A stretch of DNA of 33,077 nt from Gammaproteobacteria bacterium (GCA_012961165.1 DTZW01000121.1:1-33077); one strand, 5' to 3'; counted from the stretch's first letter, positions 1 through 8,446 are shown. A program made the numbers and translations. Notes: generated by a model from the letters alone, not told the origin.

Positions 1-1269
1 ATACTTGATGGCCAGGACGTGATAGCACAAGCGAAGACGGGTTCAGGAAAAACTGCCGCCTTCGGCCTGGGAATACTGAACAAACTCGATGTGAAAAAAT
101 TCAGGGTCCAGTGCCTCATATTGTGCCCAACGCGCGAACTAGCTGATCAGGTCGCAAAGGAAATCAGAACGCTTGGTCGAAAAATTCACAACATCAAAGT
201 GCTGATTTTGTGCGGGGGCGTCGCATTTGGACCCCAGAAAGGTTCACTGGAGCACGGCGCACATATTGTCGTTGGAACGCCAGGCAGAACCGAAGAACAC
301 CTTAGGAAACAAAACCTCTCGTTGGAAAATTTAGACACCTTCGTTCTCGATGAGGCGGACAGAATGTTAGATATGGGTTTCGGGGAGTCGATTGCCCAGA
401 TCATTCGGTATCTGCCCGCCAAAAGACAGAACATGTTGTTTAGCGCGACCTACCCCCATAACATTGACAAGCTCGCGGAAAAAGTCATGGTCAACCCACG
501 ACGACTTGAAGCGCCCGATCAGCATGACGCAAACACCATCCAACAGCTACTGTGCCAGATCACCGACAAATCAAAGCGAACAGAAGGACTGGTGAGCCTA
601 CTGCAGAAATACAAGCCCGACTCCGCGCTCGTGTTCTGCAATACCAAACAACTAACGGAAGACGTGTCACTTGAACTCAGAAACCTGGGCTTCAGTTCAC
701 GCGCTATTCACGGTGACCTGGAGCAGAGAGACCGTGACAACAGGCTTGTACAATTCTCGAACAAAAGTCTTTCTATTCTGGTGGCTACCGATGTCGCTGC
801 CAGAGGTCTCGATATTGATTCCCTTGACCTCGTCGTGAACTATCATTTGTCACGAGATCCCGAGGTCCACACACATAGAATAGGTCGTACCGGGCGCGCA
901 GGGAACACTGGCCTGGCCTGCTCGTTGTTTCATGAGAGTGAAAAATACAAAATCGAGCTCCTGGAAGCCGTTTTGGAGCAGTCCCTGGAACGCACCGTCA
1001 TCGACCCATTGGACCCTGGCTTCAGGCCAGCGCAACCACCTATGGCGACATTGCAAATAGACGGTGGGAAAAAACAAAAAATCAGACCCGGTGACCTATT
1101 AGGCGCACTGACCGGGGAAAATGGTATCGAGGGGAGCGCTGTCGGAAAAATCAGCATCTTCGACAGGTCGGCGTATGTCGCCATCAAGCGGACGTCATCA
1201 AAACAGGCCCTTGCTGTTCTAAACGATGGGAAGATCAAAGGCCGTTCTTTTCGCGCCCGCAAAATCTAA
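1..1269 (+). CDS. dbpA: ATP-dependent RNA helicase DbpA (5'-truncated by window edge)
   Basis: DEAD-box helicase that acts on 23S rRNA during large-subunit assembly. The frame is open from base 1 (ILDGQDVIAQ...), so the N-terminus with the Q motif lies outside the window; 422 codons are visible. Motifs in order: Walker A AKTGSGKT (residues 11-18 of the visible part), PTRELA, TPGR, DEAD (about 117-120), SAT, then in the second RecA lobe ARGLD and HRIGRTGRAG. The last ~70 residues (KIRPGDLLGAL, GKISIFDRSAYVAI, KIKGRSFRARKI) match the DbpA C-terminal RNA-binding domain, which binds hairpin 92 of 23S rRNA and separates DbpA from RhlE, RhlB and SrmB. The gene is monocistronic as far as can be seen. 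The name is secure; only the missing 5' end is uncertain. Confidence 0.95.
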   Translation: MLDGQDVIAQAKTGSGKTAAFGLGILNKLDVKKFRVQCLILCPTRELADQVAKEIRTLGRKIHNIKVLILCGGVAFGPQKGSLEHGAHIVVGTPGRTEEHLRKQNLSLENLDTFVLDEADRMLDMGFGESIAQIIRYLPAKRQNMLFSATYPHNIDKLAEKVMVNPRRLEAPDQHDANTIQQLLCQITDKSKRTEGLVSLLQKYKPDSALVFCNTKQLTEDVSLELRNLGFSSRAIHGDLEQRDRDNRLVQFSNKSLSILVATDVAARGLDIDSLDLVVNYHLSRDPEVHTHRIGRTGRAGNTGLACSLFHESEKYKIELLEAVLEQSLERTVIDPLDPGFRPAQPPMATLQIDGGKKQKIRPGDLLGALTGENGIEGSAVGKISIFDRSAYVAIKRTSSKQALAVLNDGKIKGRSFRARKI

Positions 1270-1524
1270 TACCGTTCCTTTTCCCAGGGAAGTATCCAGA
1301 CGGCCTAACAGCGTTAACAAACCGCTGGATAGCCTAAACAAGGTCACACAAGCACGCCACTAATGCCCTTTACTCTATTATTCGTCTGCTGCCCAAAGGA
1401 AAAATACGAGCCACAAATAAGTGTACCTGGCCTGGTCTAACTGCAGTTCAGACAGCCCTTTCGAGTCTCTTCGTGCATCAAAGATGCGACATCCAATCAC
1501 CCAAAGTAATACGCTATACTTCCC

Positions 1525-1530
1525 TATAAT
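1525..1530 (+). promoter_or_regulatory. Candidate -10 box of the DUF4956 gene
   Basis: A perfect TATAAT lies 27 bases upstream of the ATG at 1558. No good -35 hexamer is present at 16-18 bp spacing, so this is suggestive only. The rest of the 288-bp gap after dbpA (1270-1557) shows no gene; a weak inverted repeat (1293-1299 with 1325-1331) has no T-tract. Confidence 0.4.
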
Positions 1531-1557
1531 CACTCGACAAACGAGCAGCCGCACAGC

Positions 1558-2220
1558 ATGAAATCCGCCAAGCCTTTGATACAAATCACAGCTTACTATT
1601 TCGCCCTTTGTCTGCTCGCGTATGGCCTGGTAAAGATTTTCCCAGCGTTAATAGATTATCTTCCCTTCGGTGGGAACGGGCTTCCTCCTACTGGAGCCAA
1701 TGAATTCCTGACAGGTAACTTGACCACTCTATCGTGGGAACCCATGACAAAAGCGATCAAACTCACTATGGCGACGATAGGCGTCGTGCTTATCATGGAA
1801 CCGGTGGTATGGATCTACATGGGCGCAAGACGCAGGAAAGGTCGCGACCAGGCATTCCTACTAACATTACTCCTACTGCCTGTTGTCGTTGGCGGCATTG
1901 TGATGATCGTCCAAAACAGTCTGGCACTGGCCTTCAGCCTTGCCGGGATCGTTGCTGGGGTCAGGTTCAGATTGACGTTAGATGATACGTTAGACGCCAG
2001 CTACATCTTTATTGCAATCGCTGTTGGGCTTTCCGCCGGAATCGAGGCGCTAGAAATAGCGATGGTGATTACCGTGTTCTTCAACTATTTCATTCTCATC
2101 TTCTGGGAGCTTGAGTATGGTGAAGAAGTTTCCGCCAACCGCTGGTTCACGAAAGAATGGATGAATCGCGGCCAAGACGATGACCAACGTGAACCGCCTG
2201 CGCCTGGAAACACCAACTAG
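1558..2220 (+). CDS. DUF4956 family membrane protein
   Basis: 220-residue integral membrane protein with about five hydrophobic segments (roughly 8-30, 66-87, 97-117, 119-134, 143-178) and a charged C-terminal tail. The stretch SLALAFSLAGIVAGVRFR followed by a T-L-D-D-T...A-Y-I-F-I-A-I-A-V-G run is the hallmark of DUF4956. In other bacteria this family is repeatedly found beside VTC-domain (polyphosphate polymerase-like) and CotH-type kinase genes, which suggests a role in polyphosphate or membrane phosphate physiology; its biochemistry is unknown to me. The ATG lacks a clear Shine-Dalgarno but has a TATAAT 27 bp upstream. The next gene starts 3 bp after the stop, so the two are almost certainly co-transcribed. 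No VTC-domain gene is present here; PPK1 lies on the opposite strand nearby. Confidence 0.85.
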   Translation: MKSAKPLIQITAYYFALCLLAYGLVKIFPALIDYLPFGGNGLPPTGANEFLTGNLTTLSWEPMTKAIKLTMATIGVVLIMEPVVWIYMGARRRKGRDQAFLLTLLLLPVVVGGIVMIVQNSLALAFSLAGIVAGVRFRLTLDDTLDASYIFIAIAVGLSAGIEALEIAMVITVFFNYFILIFWELEYGEEVSANRWFTKEWMNRGQDDDQREPPAPGNTN

Positions 2221-2223
2221 GGT

Positions 2224-3069
2224 ATGAACCCCAGGCCTTTTTTGCTGCTTGCCGCTCTAGGCAGCATGCTCTTTTTAATTGGAGCGTTCGTAACCCAGCT
2301 CGAGCCTGGAGACGCTGCCCCGGGGAAAGCACCGGCGGCGTTACCCGAATTTCTTCGAGAAGCTTCTGGCCTGGCCAAAGTCAACGAACACCTACTACTG
2401 ACTCACAACGACGAAAAAGGCCACATCTATTCGATCGTTCTTCCGAGCCTTCATATTACAAAACTGGTTTCTCTTGGCAATCCCGTTGTGCTCGATGATT
2501 TCGAAGGCATTGCGGTGAGGGGTGACAACGTCTATATGATTACCAGTACAGGGAAACTCTATGTGATCCCCAATGTCTCTTTTACGGCAGCAAACCAGCT
2601 TGCGAACTGGAGCATTCTAGATACCGGCCTTGCAGCAGCCTGTGAAGTCGAAGGCCTTCATTTTGACGATGGGAAACTGCTGATCCCCTGCAAAAATATT
2701 TACAAACGAAACGGGAAGAAAACGAGCGGCAAAGACAGGATTACTGTGTATTCCTACGTGCCAGGGAAGGACACGGAAGCAAGAAAGCTCTTCTCTTTGG
2801 ACGATGACAGGCTTAAAGGCAACAGGAAGAGAGTTACGGGTATTGACAGTGATGTTAACTTCTACTACTTCCTAACCCCTGCGAATGTACTGCGCGTTAA
2901 TCGCAACACACTGTCACTTCAGTTCTTCCCACTGGATTCAACCGCCCACAAGCAACCTGAAGGCATCGCGATGATGGGAAATGGATCCGTTTATCTGGTC
3001 GATGATCGAAAGGACGGCGCGGGTGGGCTCAGTCATTACAAGACCCTGGAATCCATTTCCAATTTTTAG
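2224..3069 (+). CDS. Exported phytase-like / SdiA-regulated-like beta-propeller protein
   Basis: 281 residues. The N-terminus has a hydrophobic signal or anchor (about 5-25, FLLLAALGSMLFLIGAF). The mature part begins LPEFLREASGLAKV and contains repeated blade-like patterns (LLLTHND.KGHIYSI, DDFEGIAVRGDNVYMIT, EVEGLHFDDGKLLIPC, PEGIAMMGNGSVYLVDD). This resembles the esterase-like-activity-of-phytase and SdiA-regulated propeller families, where conserved E-G-I/L and acidic residues face the centre. It should act outside the cytoplasm, possibly binding a phosphorylated ligand; phytase activity is not shown by the sequence. It starts 3 bp after the DUF4956 stop. Its stop overlaps, tail to tail, the stop of the CotH-like gene. 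The fold assignment is reasonable; the function is a guess. Confidence 0.65.
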   Translation: MNPRPFLLLAALGSMLFLIGAFVTQLEPGDAAPGKAPAALPEFLREASGLAKVNEHLLLTHNDEKGHIYSIVLPSLHITKLVSLGNPVVLDDFEGIAVRGDNVYMITSTGKLYVIPNVSFTAANQLANWSILDTGLAAACEVEGLHFDDGKLLIPCKNIYKRNGKKTSGKDRITVYSYVPGKDTEARKLFSLDDDRLKGNRKRVTGIDSDVNFYYFLTPANVLRVNRNTLSLQFFPLDSTAHKQPEGIAMMGNGSVYLVDDRKDGAGGLSHYKTLESISNF

Positions 3070-4085
3070 CCTCTGCAGGCATCCAAAACTTTTTCCTGCC
3101 AGACCTCATCGTCCGCGATCATTTCTAATGATTTCGTAAAGTACTTCACCCTCTGCTTTAGAGACCTTTTCCCCAACACAGTGTCCGTTCTCAGAATATC
3201 AAGTAACGCTTCCCGCATACTCAACATATGACGTCTCGCTTCGCTAACCTGGCTATTGTGGGCACAATAACCTCGGTACAACCTTTGGGTGACTTTCTTG
3301 ATTCTGAGCGACGGAATGCCCGTTGCATAGCTCGCATTGACCAATCCGGAGGAATCGAAGTCATAGATAACCGGTCGGTAGAGGGAATCTTCACCTCGCA
3401 GTATTTTAGCATTGTGACAACAAGAATCATCAGCGGAGGCAACGATCGAGTAGTCTGCATTACTCACCATATACTGAAACAAACCTACCAGTGCGCTACT
3501 GTCTGGCTCAAGCTCTGATCTTAGGATACTGCCAACTTTAGTTGTCTCTAGATTATTACGTTTAGCGAGCCTAGATTTTCGCTCGACAAAGAACGCAGGC
3601 TCCTGGCGAACCTTGCCCTTCTCGTTGGTATAACTCATGTTCAACCAGCGCACGTTGTAAGATAAAGGGGTTAGCAAATTGAACATGCGGTAGATCAGGA
3701 ACTCAGCCCTAAGATAGTCTCGATAGGTTGCTGTATTCTTGCACTGCACTACCAGCTTCAGACTTTTTTGGTGATCATAAAGCGTCTTCTTGATCGCTTC
3801 TGGTTCAAATTCAATCCTGAGAGGGGGATAGCGACAGACTTCAGAATCAAGTCGTTTGTTGCCTCTAACACGCAATTCGATGTCGAAATTGTCTTCTCCC
3901 GTGCCGAGCGTCGCTTTGTACGATTCAGATTTGTCGCGTTCTCTTCTTATTTTAATTAGCGGCCCAGATAGACTGATTTCCATAGGCTCCGAGGATTCAA
4001 ATAGCCGGTCAGCTTGCGCCGGCGATCCCAGCATCAGGAAAAGCAATGTAACCCATCCAGCCGTAGAACTATTGCGAAGGTTCAT
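3066..4085 (-). CDS. Exported CotH-like kinase-fold protein
   Basis: The start chosen is ATG at 4085, giving 339 residues, because a good Sec signal peptide follows directly (MNLRNSSTAG...LFLMLGSPAQA, cleavage before DRLFES). An upstream in-frame ATG at 4268 would add about 60 basic residues lying inside ppk1. The start overlaps the end of ppk1 by 17 bp, so the genes are translationally adjacent. Internal features fit CotH-like atypical kinases: LKLVVQCK (putative nucleotide-binding Lys), LVGLFQYMVSNADYSI, then IYDFDSSGLVNASYA with a DFD acidic motif, then RLYRGYC. CotH proteins phosphorylate secreted proteins in Bacillus spores; related genes occur with DUF4956/VTC clusters. The substrate here is unknown. 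Because it has a signal peptide it would work in the periplasm, which raises the question of its phosphate donor. It could also be a non-catalytic member. Confidence 0.65.
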   Translation of the reverse strand: MNLRNSSTAGWVTLLFLMLGSPAQADRLFESSEPMEISLSGPLIKIRRERDKSESYKATLGTGEDNFDIELRVRGNKRLDSEVCRYPPLRIEFEPEAIKKTLYDHQKSLKLVVQCKNTATYRDYLRAEFLIYRMFNLLTPLSYNVRWLNMSYTNEKGKVRQEPAFFVERKSRLAKRNNLETTKVGSILRSELEPDSSALVGLFQYMVSNADYSIVASADDSCCHNAKILRGEDSLYRPVIYDFDSSGLVNASYATGIPSLRIKKVTQRLYRGYCAHNSQVSEARRHMLSMREALLDILRTDTVLGKRSLKQRVKYFTKSLEMIADDEVWQEKVLDACRG

Positions 4086-6315
4086 TCGTAGCCGGGGCTT
4101 TGCTCGAAGCAGCGTTAAAGGCACCGAGACTCGCCGGATCACTCGCTTCCATAAAGAAAGACTGGGAGCAAAAACCATCTTCGATGTGAGTTCTCTCATA
4201 ATTATTCTCGCTGTCCAGCATCCAGGATTGAATAGTGTCCTTGATATTGGCGTGTAATATTCCATCAACTATGACTGATTTCACCCGAGAGTTCTCGACC
4301 GGCACCAGCAACTCAGCCCTCTCATCGAGATTGCGCTCCATTAGATCCGCAGAGCCGAAGTAAACCACGGAGGTTTCGGCCGAAACCGGCTGTCCACCAC
4401 CAAACATATAGATCCTGGAATGTTCAAGAAATCTGCCGACGATACTTTTTACTCGAATACGCGAAGACATACCGGGCACTCCTGGGCGCAGTGCGCAGTG
4501 CCGCCGGATAACCAGGTCAATCTCCACCCCGGCTTCGGAGGCTTCATAAAGTTGCTCGATAATCCCGATATCTGTTAGTGAGTTTACCTTGATACAGATG
4601 TAGGCGGGCCTGCCTCCTCGCGCATGATCAATCTCGCCACGTATCAACTCGTCAAGTTTATCTCTCAAAAAATACGGGGCCATGATCAGTTTTTCAGGCT
4701 GTCCCATTCTTTCGCTGGAGAGGTAGTTGAACAACAATTGGGTATCACGACCGATGACATCATCACGGGTGAAGAACGAGATATCCGTGTAAGTCTTCGC
4801 GTTGCTAGGATGATAGTTCCCCGTCCCAAGATGGGTATAGGTTACCGCTTCACCATCTTCCATTCGCACAACCAATGTCGCCTTGCAATGGATTTTAAGC
4901 CCGACAATCCCATAGATAATCTGCACGCCTGCCATTTCGAGGCGCTTCGCGAGCTCGATATTCGAGGCTTCGTTGTCACGTGCCTCCAGCTCAATCACCG
5001 TCAATACGGTTTTACCCTTCCTGGCGGCCAGGATTAGCGCTTCAACAATCGGCGATTCGTCACTGGTTCGGTACAGCGTCTGCTTAATCGAGACAACATC
5101 CGGATCCTCAGCCGCCTGCTGAATGAACCTGATCACGGAATCAAACGATTCGTAGGGCCAGTGCACGATCATATCGCCCGCGGAAATCGCAGCAAAACAA
5201 TCGTTGTCGGAAGCTAACAGTTGTTCAGGGTATCGTGATTTGAAATGCGGAAAGACATAGCCACTAACTTTTCCATCCAAATCATCAAGTACTTCTGAAA
5301 TATCAGACAAACCCACGAGGTCCGTCGGTACAATAAACTCAGATGCTGTCATTCGTTCATTTTGGTTCTCAAGGAACTGAATTTCCTCATTGGACAACAG
5401 CCCCAGCTGGCGAGCAACAAAACGAATGGCCTGGTCAGGCATCGTCTCCGAGACGCGAAGCTTGATGACATTCGCTTTCTGCCGCATACGCAAACCTGAT
5501 TCTACAATTGTCCGAAGATCATCGTTCCGCTCTTCCTTGGCAAGATCATTATCACGAAGAATCTGGAAAAAGCCGAAACTCCGCAACGTTTCACCCGGAA
5601 CAAGCTCTTGCCAGCAAAACTGAATGAGGGTCTCCGCAGTGACATAGCGATGCTCTTCGCCTGGAACAGAAATGAATCTAGACAGATTAGAGGGCAAGGG
5701 TAATAGGACAAAGCCTTCCCCGAATTCGAGAATAGCGCAAAGACCACCACTCGAAATAAACGGGAACGGATGCTCCTCGTCTATCGTAAAGGGCGTTAGT
5801 ACGTGCAGAAAATGGCTCTTAAAAAAGTTTGAAAGCCACACCACATCGGCCTGATCCAATTCCTCAATCTGGGGAAACCTGATTCTGTGTTCTCCCAGTT
5901 CAGACTGCAGATGACGCCAGCTTTCCTGCTGTACCTGCATAAGGTCGTTAGCCTTTTCGGTTACGACCATCAACTGCTGGATCGCAGTCAGACCGTCGGG
6001 TGTCACATATCCATCACGCCTGGCCGCCGATCGCCTGAGCTTAGCAACCCGCACCGCATAAAACTGGTCAAGCACACTGGACGAAATAGAAAGAAAACGC
6101 ACACGTTCAAAAAGAGGGTGCATGAGGTTGCTGGACTCTTCCATCACCCGCTGGATAAATAGCAGGTCTGAGAGCTCCCGGTTGAAAAACCGGTCGCTGG
6201 TTCCACAAACGACAAGCGACGACACTTCATTTTTTGTCGAACTGTATTGTTCATCCGACGCGATGATGCGGGTAAAGGGGAGTCTGCCCCATAATTTGGC
6301 AAGAACTTCCGACAC
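4069..6315 (-). CDS. ppk1: Polyphosphate kinase 1
   Basis: Makes inorganic polyphosphate reversibly from ATP at the inner membrane or in the cytoplasm. 748 residues, longer than the ~690 of E. coli Ppk by an N-terminal ~40 and a C-terminal tail. The N domain begins FFNRELSDLLFIQRV (residue 43 on; the usual Trp of RELSWL is Asp here). The first catalytic His is in GLKIHCK (H476), followed by THLGTGNYHPSNAKTYTD; the second conserved His is in GRFLEHSRIY (H632). YRTSDESPIV and FGSADLMERNLDERAE are also typical. The start is GTG at 6315, whose G is the last base of the preceding gene's TAG stop (TAGTG), so translation is coupled to the phosphatase gene upstream. The next gene starts 17 bp before its stop. 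No ppx or ppk2 is in the window. Confidence 0.96.
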   Translation of the reverse strand: MSEVLAKLWGRLPFTRIIASDEQYSSTKNEVSSLVVCGTSDRFFNRELSDLLFIQRVMEESSNLMHPLFERVRFLSISSSVLDQFYAVRVAKLRRSAARRDGYVTPDGLTAIQQLMVVTEKANDLMQVQQESWRHLQSELGEHRIRFPQIEELDQADVVWLSNFFKSHFLHVLTPFTIDEEHPFPFISSGGLCAILEFGEGFVLLPLPSNLSRFISVPGEEHRYVTAETLIQFCWQELVPGETLRSFGFFQILRDNDLAKEERNDDLRTIVESGLRMRQKANVIKLRVSETMPDQAIRFVARQLGLLSNEEIQFLENQNERMTASEFIVPTDLVGLSDISEVLDDLDGKVSGYVFPHFKSRYPEQLLASDNDCFAAISAGDMIVHWPYESFDSVIRFIQQAAEDPDVVSIKQTLYRTSDESPIVEALILAARKGKTVLTVIELEARDNEASNIELAKRLEMAGVQIIYGIVGLKIHCKATLVVRMEDGEAVTYTHLGTGNYHPSNAKTYTDISFFTRDDVIGRDTQLLFNYLSSERMGQPEKLIMAPYFLRDKLDELIRGEIDHARGGRPAYICIKVNSLTDIGIIEQLYEASEAGVEIDLVIRRHCALRPGVPGMSSRIRVKSIVGRFLEHSRIYMFGGGQPVSAETSVVYFGSADLMERNLDERAELLVPVENSRVKSVIVDGILHANIKDTIQSWMLDSENNYERTHIEDGFCSQSFFMEASDPASLGAFNAASSKAPATNEPSQ

Positions 6316-7472
6316 TAGTTTACTCCACCTGAGGGCATTATCTGTTTCTCCCGAGCTACCTGGTTATCCAGGAACTTAACATATCTTCGAAGCCTGCTAT
6401 CCGCCGGCTCAAGCTCAGACACGATTTCCAGATACTCCTGCACAGGAAGGTCATCTCCGGGAAAGGGGACCAGGGTGCCGCGATGCATCACCTGCAGAAC
6501 GCCATCTTCGATGACAATGTTGGCGAGGCTACCTCCGTAATACGCAGAAATGCCAACGTCTATCATGATCACCTTGCCATCAAGTCTGGTGAGGATAGCG
6601 CCATGAGTAGGCGTGTGGGCGATAAAAATACGACTCACATCATAGAATTCCAGCATCTCAAGCAAGGGCACCAATTCGACGTCGGCACCATTCTTTGCAA
6701 GGCCCCGATACCAGAGGGGCCCCTCCGGGCTATTTGATATATCCTCACCATCGAACGATGCCGAGACTCGCCTTCTCACCTGGCGGTTGATTTCGGACAG
6801 CTTCTGATATTCAGTGTGAGGATTCATGCCACCATGAACAAACAGGGAGTCATTTATTCGAATAACCGTATTGTGTGACGCTACCCATTTTGCCATTTCC
6901 CGACCAGGCTCCCATATGGTCCGGTGCTCGACGTACCCCAACGGGAACTCTTTCTTCAAACCTGCCATCACTAGATCCGGGTTCGTGGCGAGCGTTGGAT
7001 CAATTGAAACCCGGTGTTTATACACGGCTTCAATATAGCGAGCCCTGACGGCATCAGAATTCTCCGCTATCAGAGCAGAATATTCCCCAGGGTGAACGTA
7101 TCGCAGATCACCCTGAATATTCATCACCTCGTGATTCCCAATAAGGACGTGTACGCGACCGCCCTTTTTCCTTGCTTGCTTCTCCAGCTTCATCAGGTGT
7201 CGGATAATCCGAATTGAATCCGGGCCGCGATCGACCACGTCACCTAGTTGAACAAAGTGCGTTTTACCTCCCTGCCATCGCAACTGTTCGTCTACCAGCC
7301 CATTCATTGTCAGAACTTTAATGTACTGATCATAATCACCATGCAGATCACCTACGGCAACGATCCTGTCTACGCCTTTAAATAAATCTTTGGCTGTTGA
7401 TGTACAGGCAGAGAGAAAACCAACCGCAAGCAATAGACCAATAGCCAGGGATCTGATAGGTAAAAATCTCAT
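6315..7472 (-). CDS. Shewanella-like (SLP) metallophosphoesterase lipoprotein
   Basis: 385 residues with a lipoprotein signal peptide (FLPIRSLAIGLLLAVGFLSAC, lipobox LSAC, Cys23), so it is predicted to be membrane-anchored outside the cytoplasm. PPP-type phosphatase motifs occur in order: GDLHGDYD (GDxHG), GDVVDRG, GNHEVMN, a central HGGMNP, and HTPTHGA. The pattern and length fit Shewanella-like protein phosphatases, dinuclear-metal Ser/Thr or Tyr phosphatases; a substrate cannot be read from sequence. ATG at 7472 is preceded by GAGGAG. It is the first gene of a three-gene operon with ppk1 and the CotH-like gene, joined to ppk1 by a 1-nt TAGTG overlap. A phosphatase and a kinase-fold protein, both exported, flanking a polyphosphate kinase suggests antagonistic action on shared extracytoplasmic substrates (inference). 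Confidence 0.85.
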   Translation of the reverse strand: MRFLPIRSLAIGLLLAVGFLSACTSTAKDLFKGVDRIVAVGDLHGDYDQYIKVLTMNGLVDEQLRWQGGKTHFVQLGDVVDRGPDSIRIIRHLMKLEKQARKKGGRVHVLIGNHEVMNIQGDLRYVHPGEYSALIAENSDAVRARYIEAVYKHRVSIDPTLATNPDLVMAGLKKEFPLGYVEHRTIWEPGREMAKWVASHNTVIRINDSLFVHGGMNPHTEYQKLSEINRQVRRRVSASFDGEDISNSPEGPLWYRGLAKNGADVELVPLLEMLEFYDVSRIFIAHTPTHGAILTRLDGKVIMIDVGISAYYGGSLANIVIEDGVLQVMHRGTLVPFPGDDLPVQEYLEIVSELEPADSRLRRYVKFLDNQVAREKQIMPSGGVN

Positions 7473-7516
7473 GTGCTCCTCATTGCCACTGTATTTTTGC
7501 TCGGTCGAGTTGGCAT

Positions 7517-7532
7517 AGGGTTAATTTACCCT
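7517..7532. promoter_or_regulatory. Near-palindrome upstream of the phosphatase-ppk1-CotH operon
   Basis: The 16-mer AGGGTTAATTTACCCT is self-complementary except for one central pair. It lies 45 bp upstream of the minus-strand operon start, in the gap shared with the rightward EthD-like gene. It is suitable in size for a dimeric repressor; the regulator is unknown. Confidence 0.3.
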
Positions 7533-7751
7533 AACTTGTCATTTGATACAGCCATGTGTTTGCTTAGCACCATCCAGAGGCAGTTCCCCGGGGCTGGTTT
7601 TCCCTTCCGGGTAGACATGCAAGCATACCGAACTTGCTGGTGGGGTCGGTATCAGCAGCAGGCTACGGCGGTTAGTGCTCACCACTAGGTTCTGGGAACC
7701 TCTTGTACTATATTGGTAGGTGGATCATTACGCTATCAATCAGGAGGTAAA

Positions 7752-8330
7752 ATGAGTTCCTTGATGCTCGCAGGCGCCTACTCAGATCGGGAAAAGGCAG
7801 CCGAAACCGCGGTCCGTACTGGTGGTATCAACCTGGCAGCCACTTCTGCCGAAACAAACCACCTGCCATTCGCATCCCTGGTTTTAGCAGTGACCGATGA
7901 ACTGGATCTGTTTGTAGGTGACGCAGATGCAGGGAGCTATCTGGTCTGTGAACGACCCATAAAGAACACACCCCTGCTTCAACTAACAAAGGAAAACCAG
8001 CCCGGCAGTATTGGTATATTTACGATGGTCGCCAATGCTGATCTCGGCGCTCGAGAATCAGACCGGCACTGGCGTGACAAACACGCCCCGCTGGCACTGG
8101 AAGTTCACACCGCGATGACTCATTACTACCAGCTTAGCGTCCTTCAACGATTCAACGGACCGGTGTGGAACGGATTTGCACTTTGCTGTTTCAGGAATGA
8201 GGACGACTTAAGAAACCGTTTTTTTAACACCCCAGAAGGCGAAACCGCCATAGCAAGGGACGTTGCCAAATTTGCCGACCCCCGGAAATCTCCACGCAGA
8301 GTCCTGTCGACGTTTGCACAGGCCGGTTAA
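7752..8330 (+). CDS. EthD/Dabb-like ferredoxin-fold protein
   Basis: 192 residues from ATG 7752. The start is decided by a near-perfect Shine-Dalgarno, AGGAGGT at 7742-7748; an in-frame GTG/ATG-type extension from 7713 lacks one. The second half contains ARESDRHWRDKHAPLALEVH followed by THYYQLSVLQRF and an F-x-N-T-P-E-G...RDVAKFADP tail, the pattern of EthD-type dimeric alpha/beta-barrel proteins. Such proteins accompany catabolic operons and some have been assigned as decarboxylases or tautomerases; the first half is less conserved and may be a degenerate second barrel repeat. The gene stands alone, divergent from the polyphosphate operon. The exact reaction cannot be stated. Confidence 0.65.
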   Translation: MSSLMLAGAYSDREKAAETAVRTGGINLAATSAETNHLPFASLVLAVTDELDLFVGDADAGSYLVCERPIKNTPLLQLTKENQPGSIGIFTMVANADLGARESDRHWRDKHAPLALEVHTAMTHYYQLSVLQRFNGPVWNGFALCCFRNEDDLRNRFFNTPEGETAIARDVAKFADPRKSPRRVLSTFAQAG

Positions 8331-8406
8331 TAGCGTCGCCATTTGCTACATCAAAAATTACAGGGTGTTTGCAACGCTTTGAGCTCGTCCTGTGGTTTCT
8401 TTATCA

Positions 8407-8412
8407 TATAAT
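8407..8412 (+). promoter_or_regulatory. Candidate -10 box of the cupin gene
   Basis: TATAAT lies 34 bp before the cupin ATG at 8447, in the 116-bp gap after the EthD-like gene. No convincing -35 hexamer is seen at normal spacing. Confidence 0.4.
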
Positions 8413-8446
8413 GTGATCTATATCGCTCATCTAACGGTTACCAGAA

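Noticed and set aside
1293-1331. Inverted repeat TATCCAG / CTGGATA after dbpA as terminator
   Set aside because: The stem is 7 bp with a 25-base loop, competing pairings exist, and there is no T-tract.
1378-1584. Minus-strand 68-residue open frame before the DUF4956 gene
   Set aside because: It overlaps the DUF4956 start and its promoter, has no ribosome-binding site and no recognisable family.
4085-4268. Longer N-terminus for the CotH-like protein starting at 4268
   Set aside because: The extra ~60 residues are antisense-free but fully inside ppk1, and a clean signal peptide starts at 4085.
7536-7555. Possible Pho box (TTGTCAT ... CAGCCAT) upstream of the polyphosphate operon
   Set aside because: The two half-sites are spaced 13 bases apart instead of 11 and the second matches only 5 of 7 positions; the orientation is also opposite to the operon.
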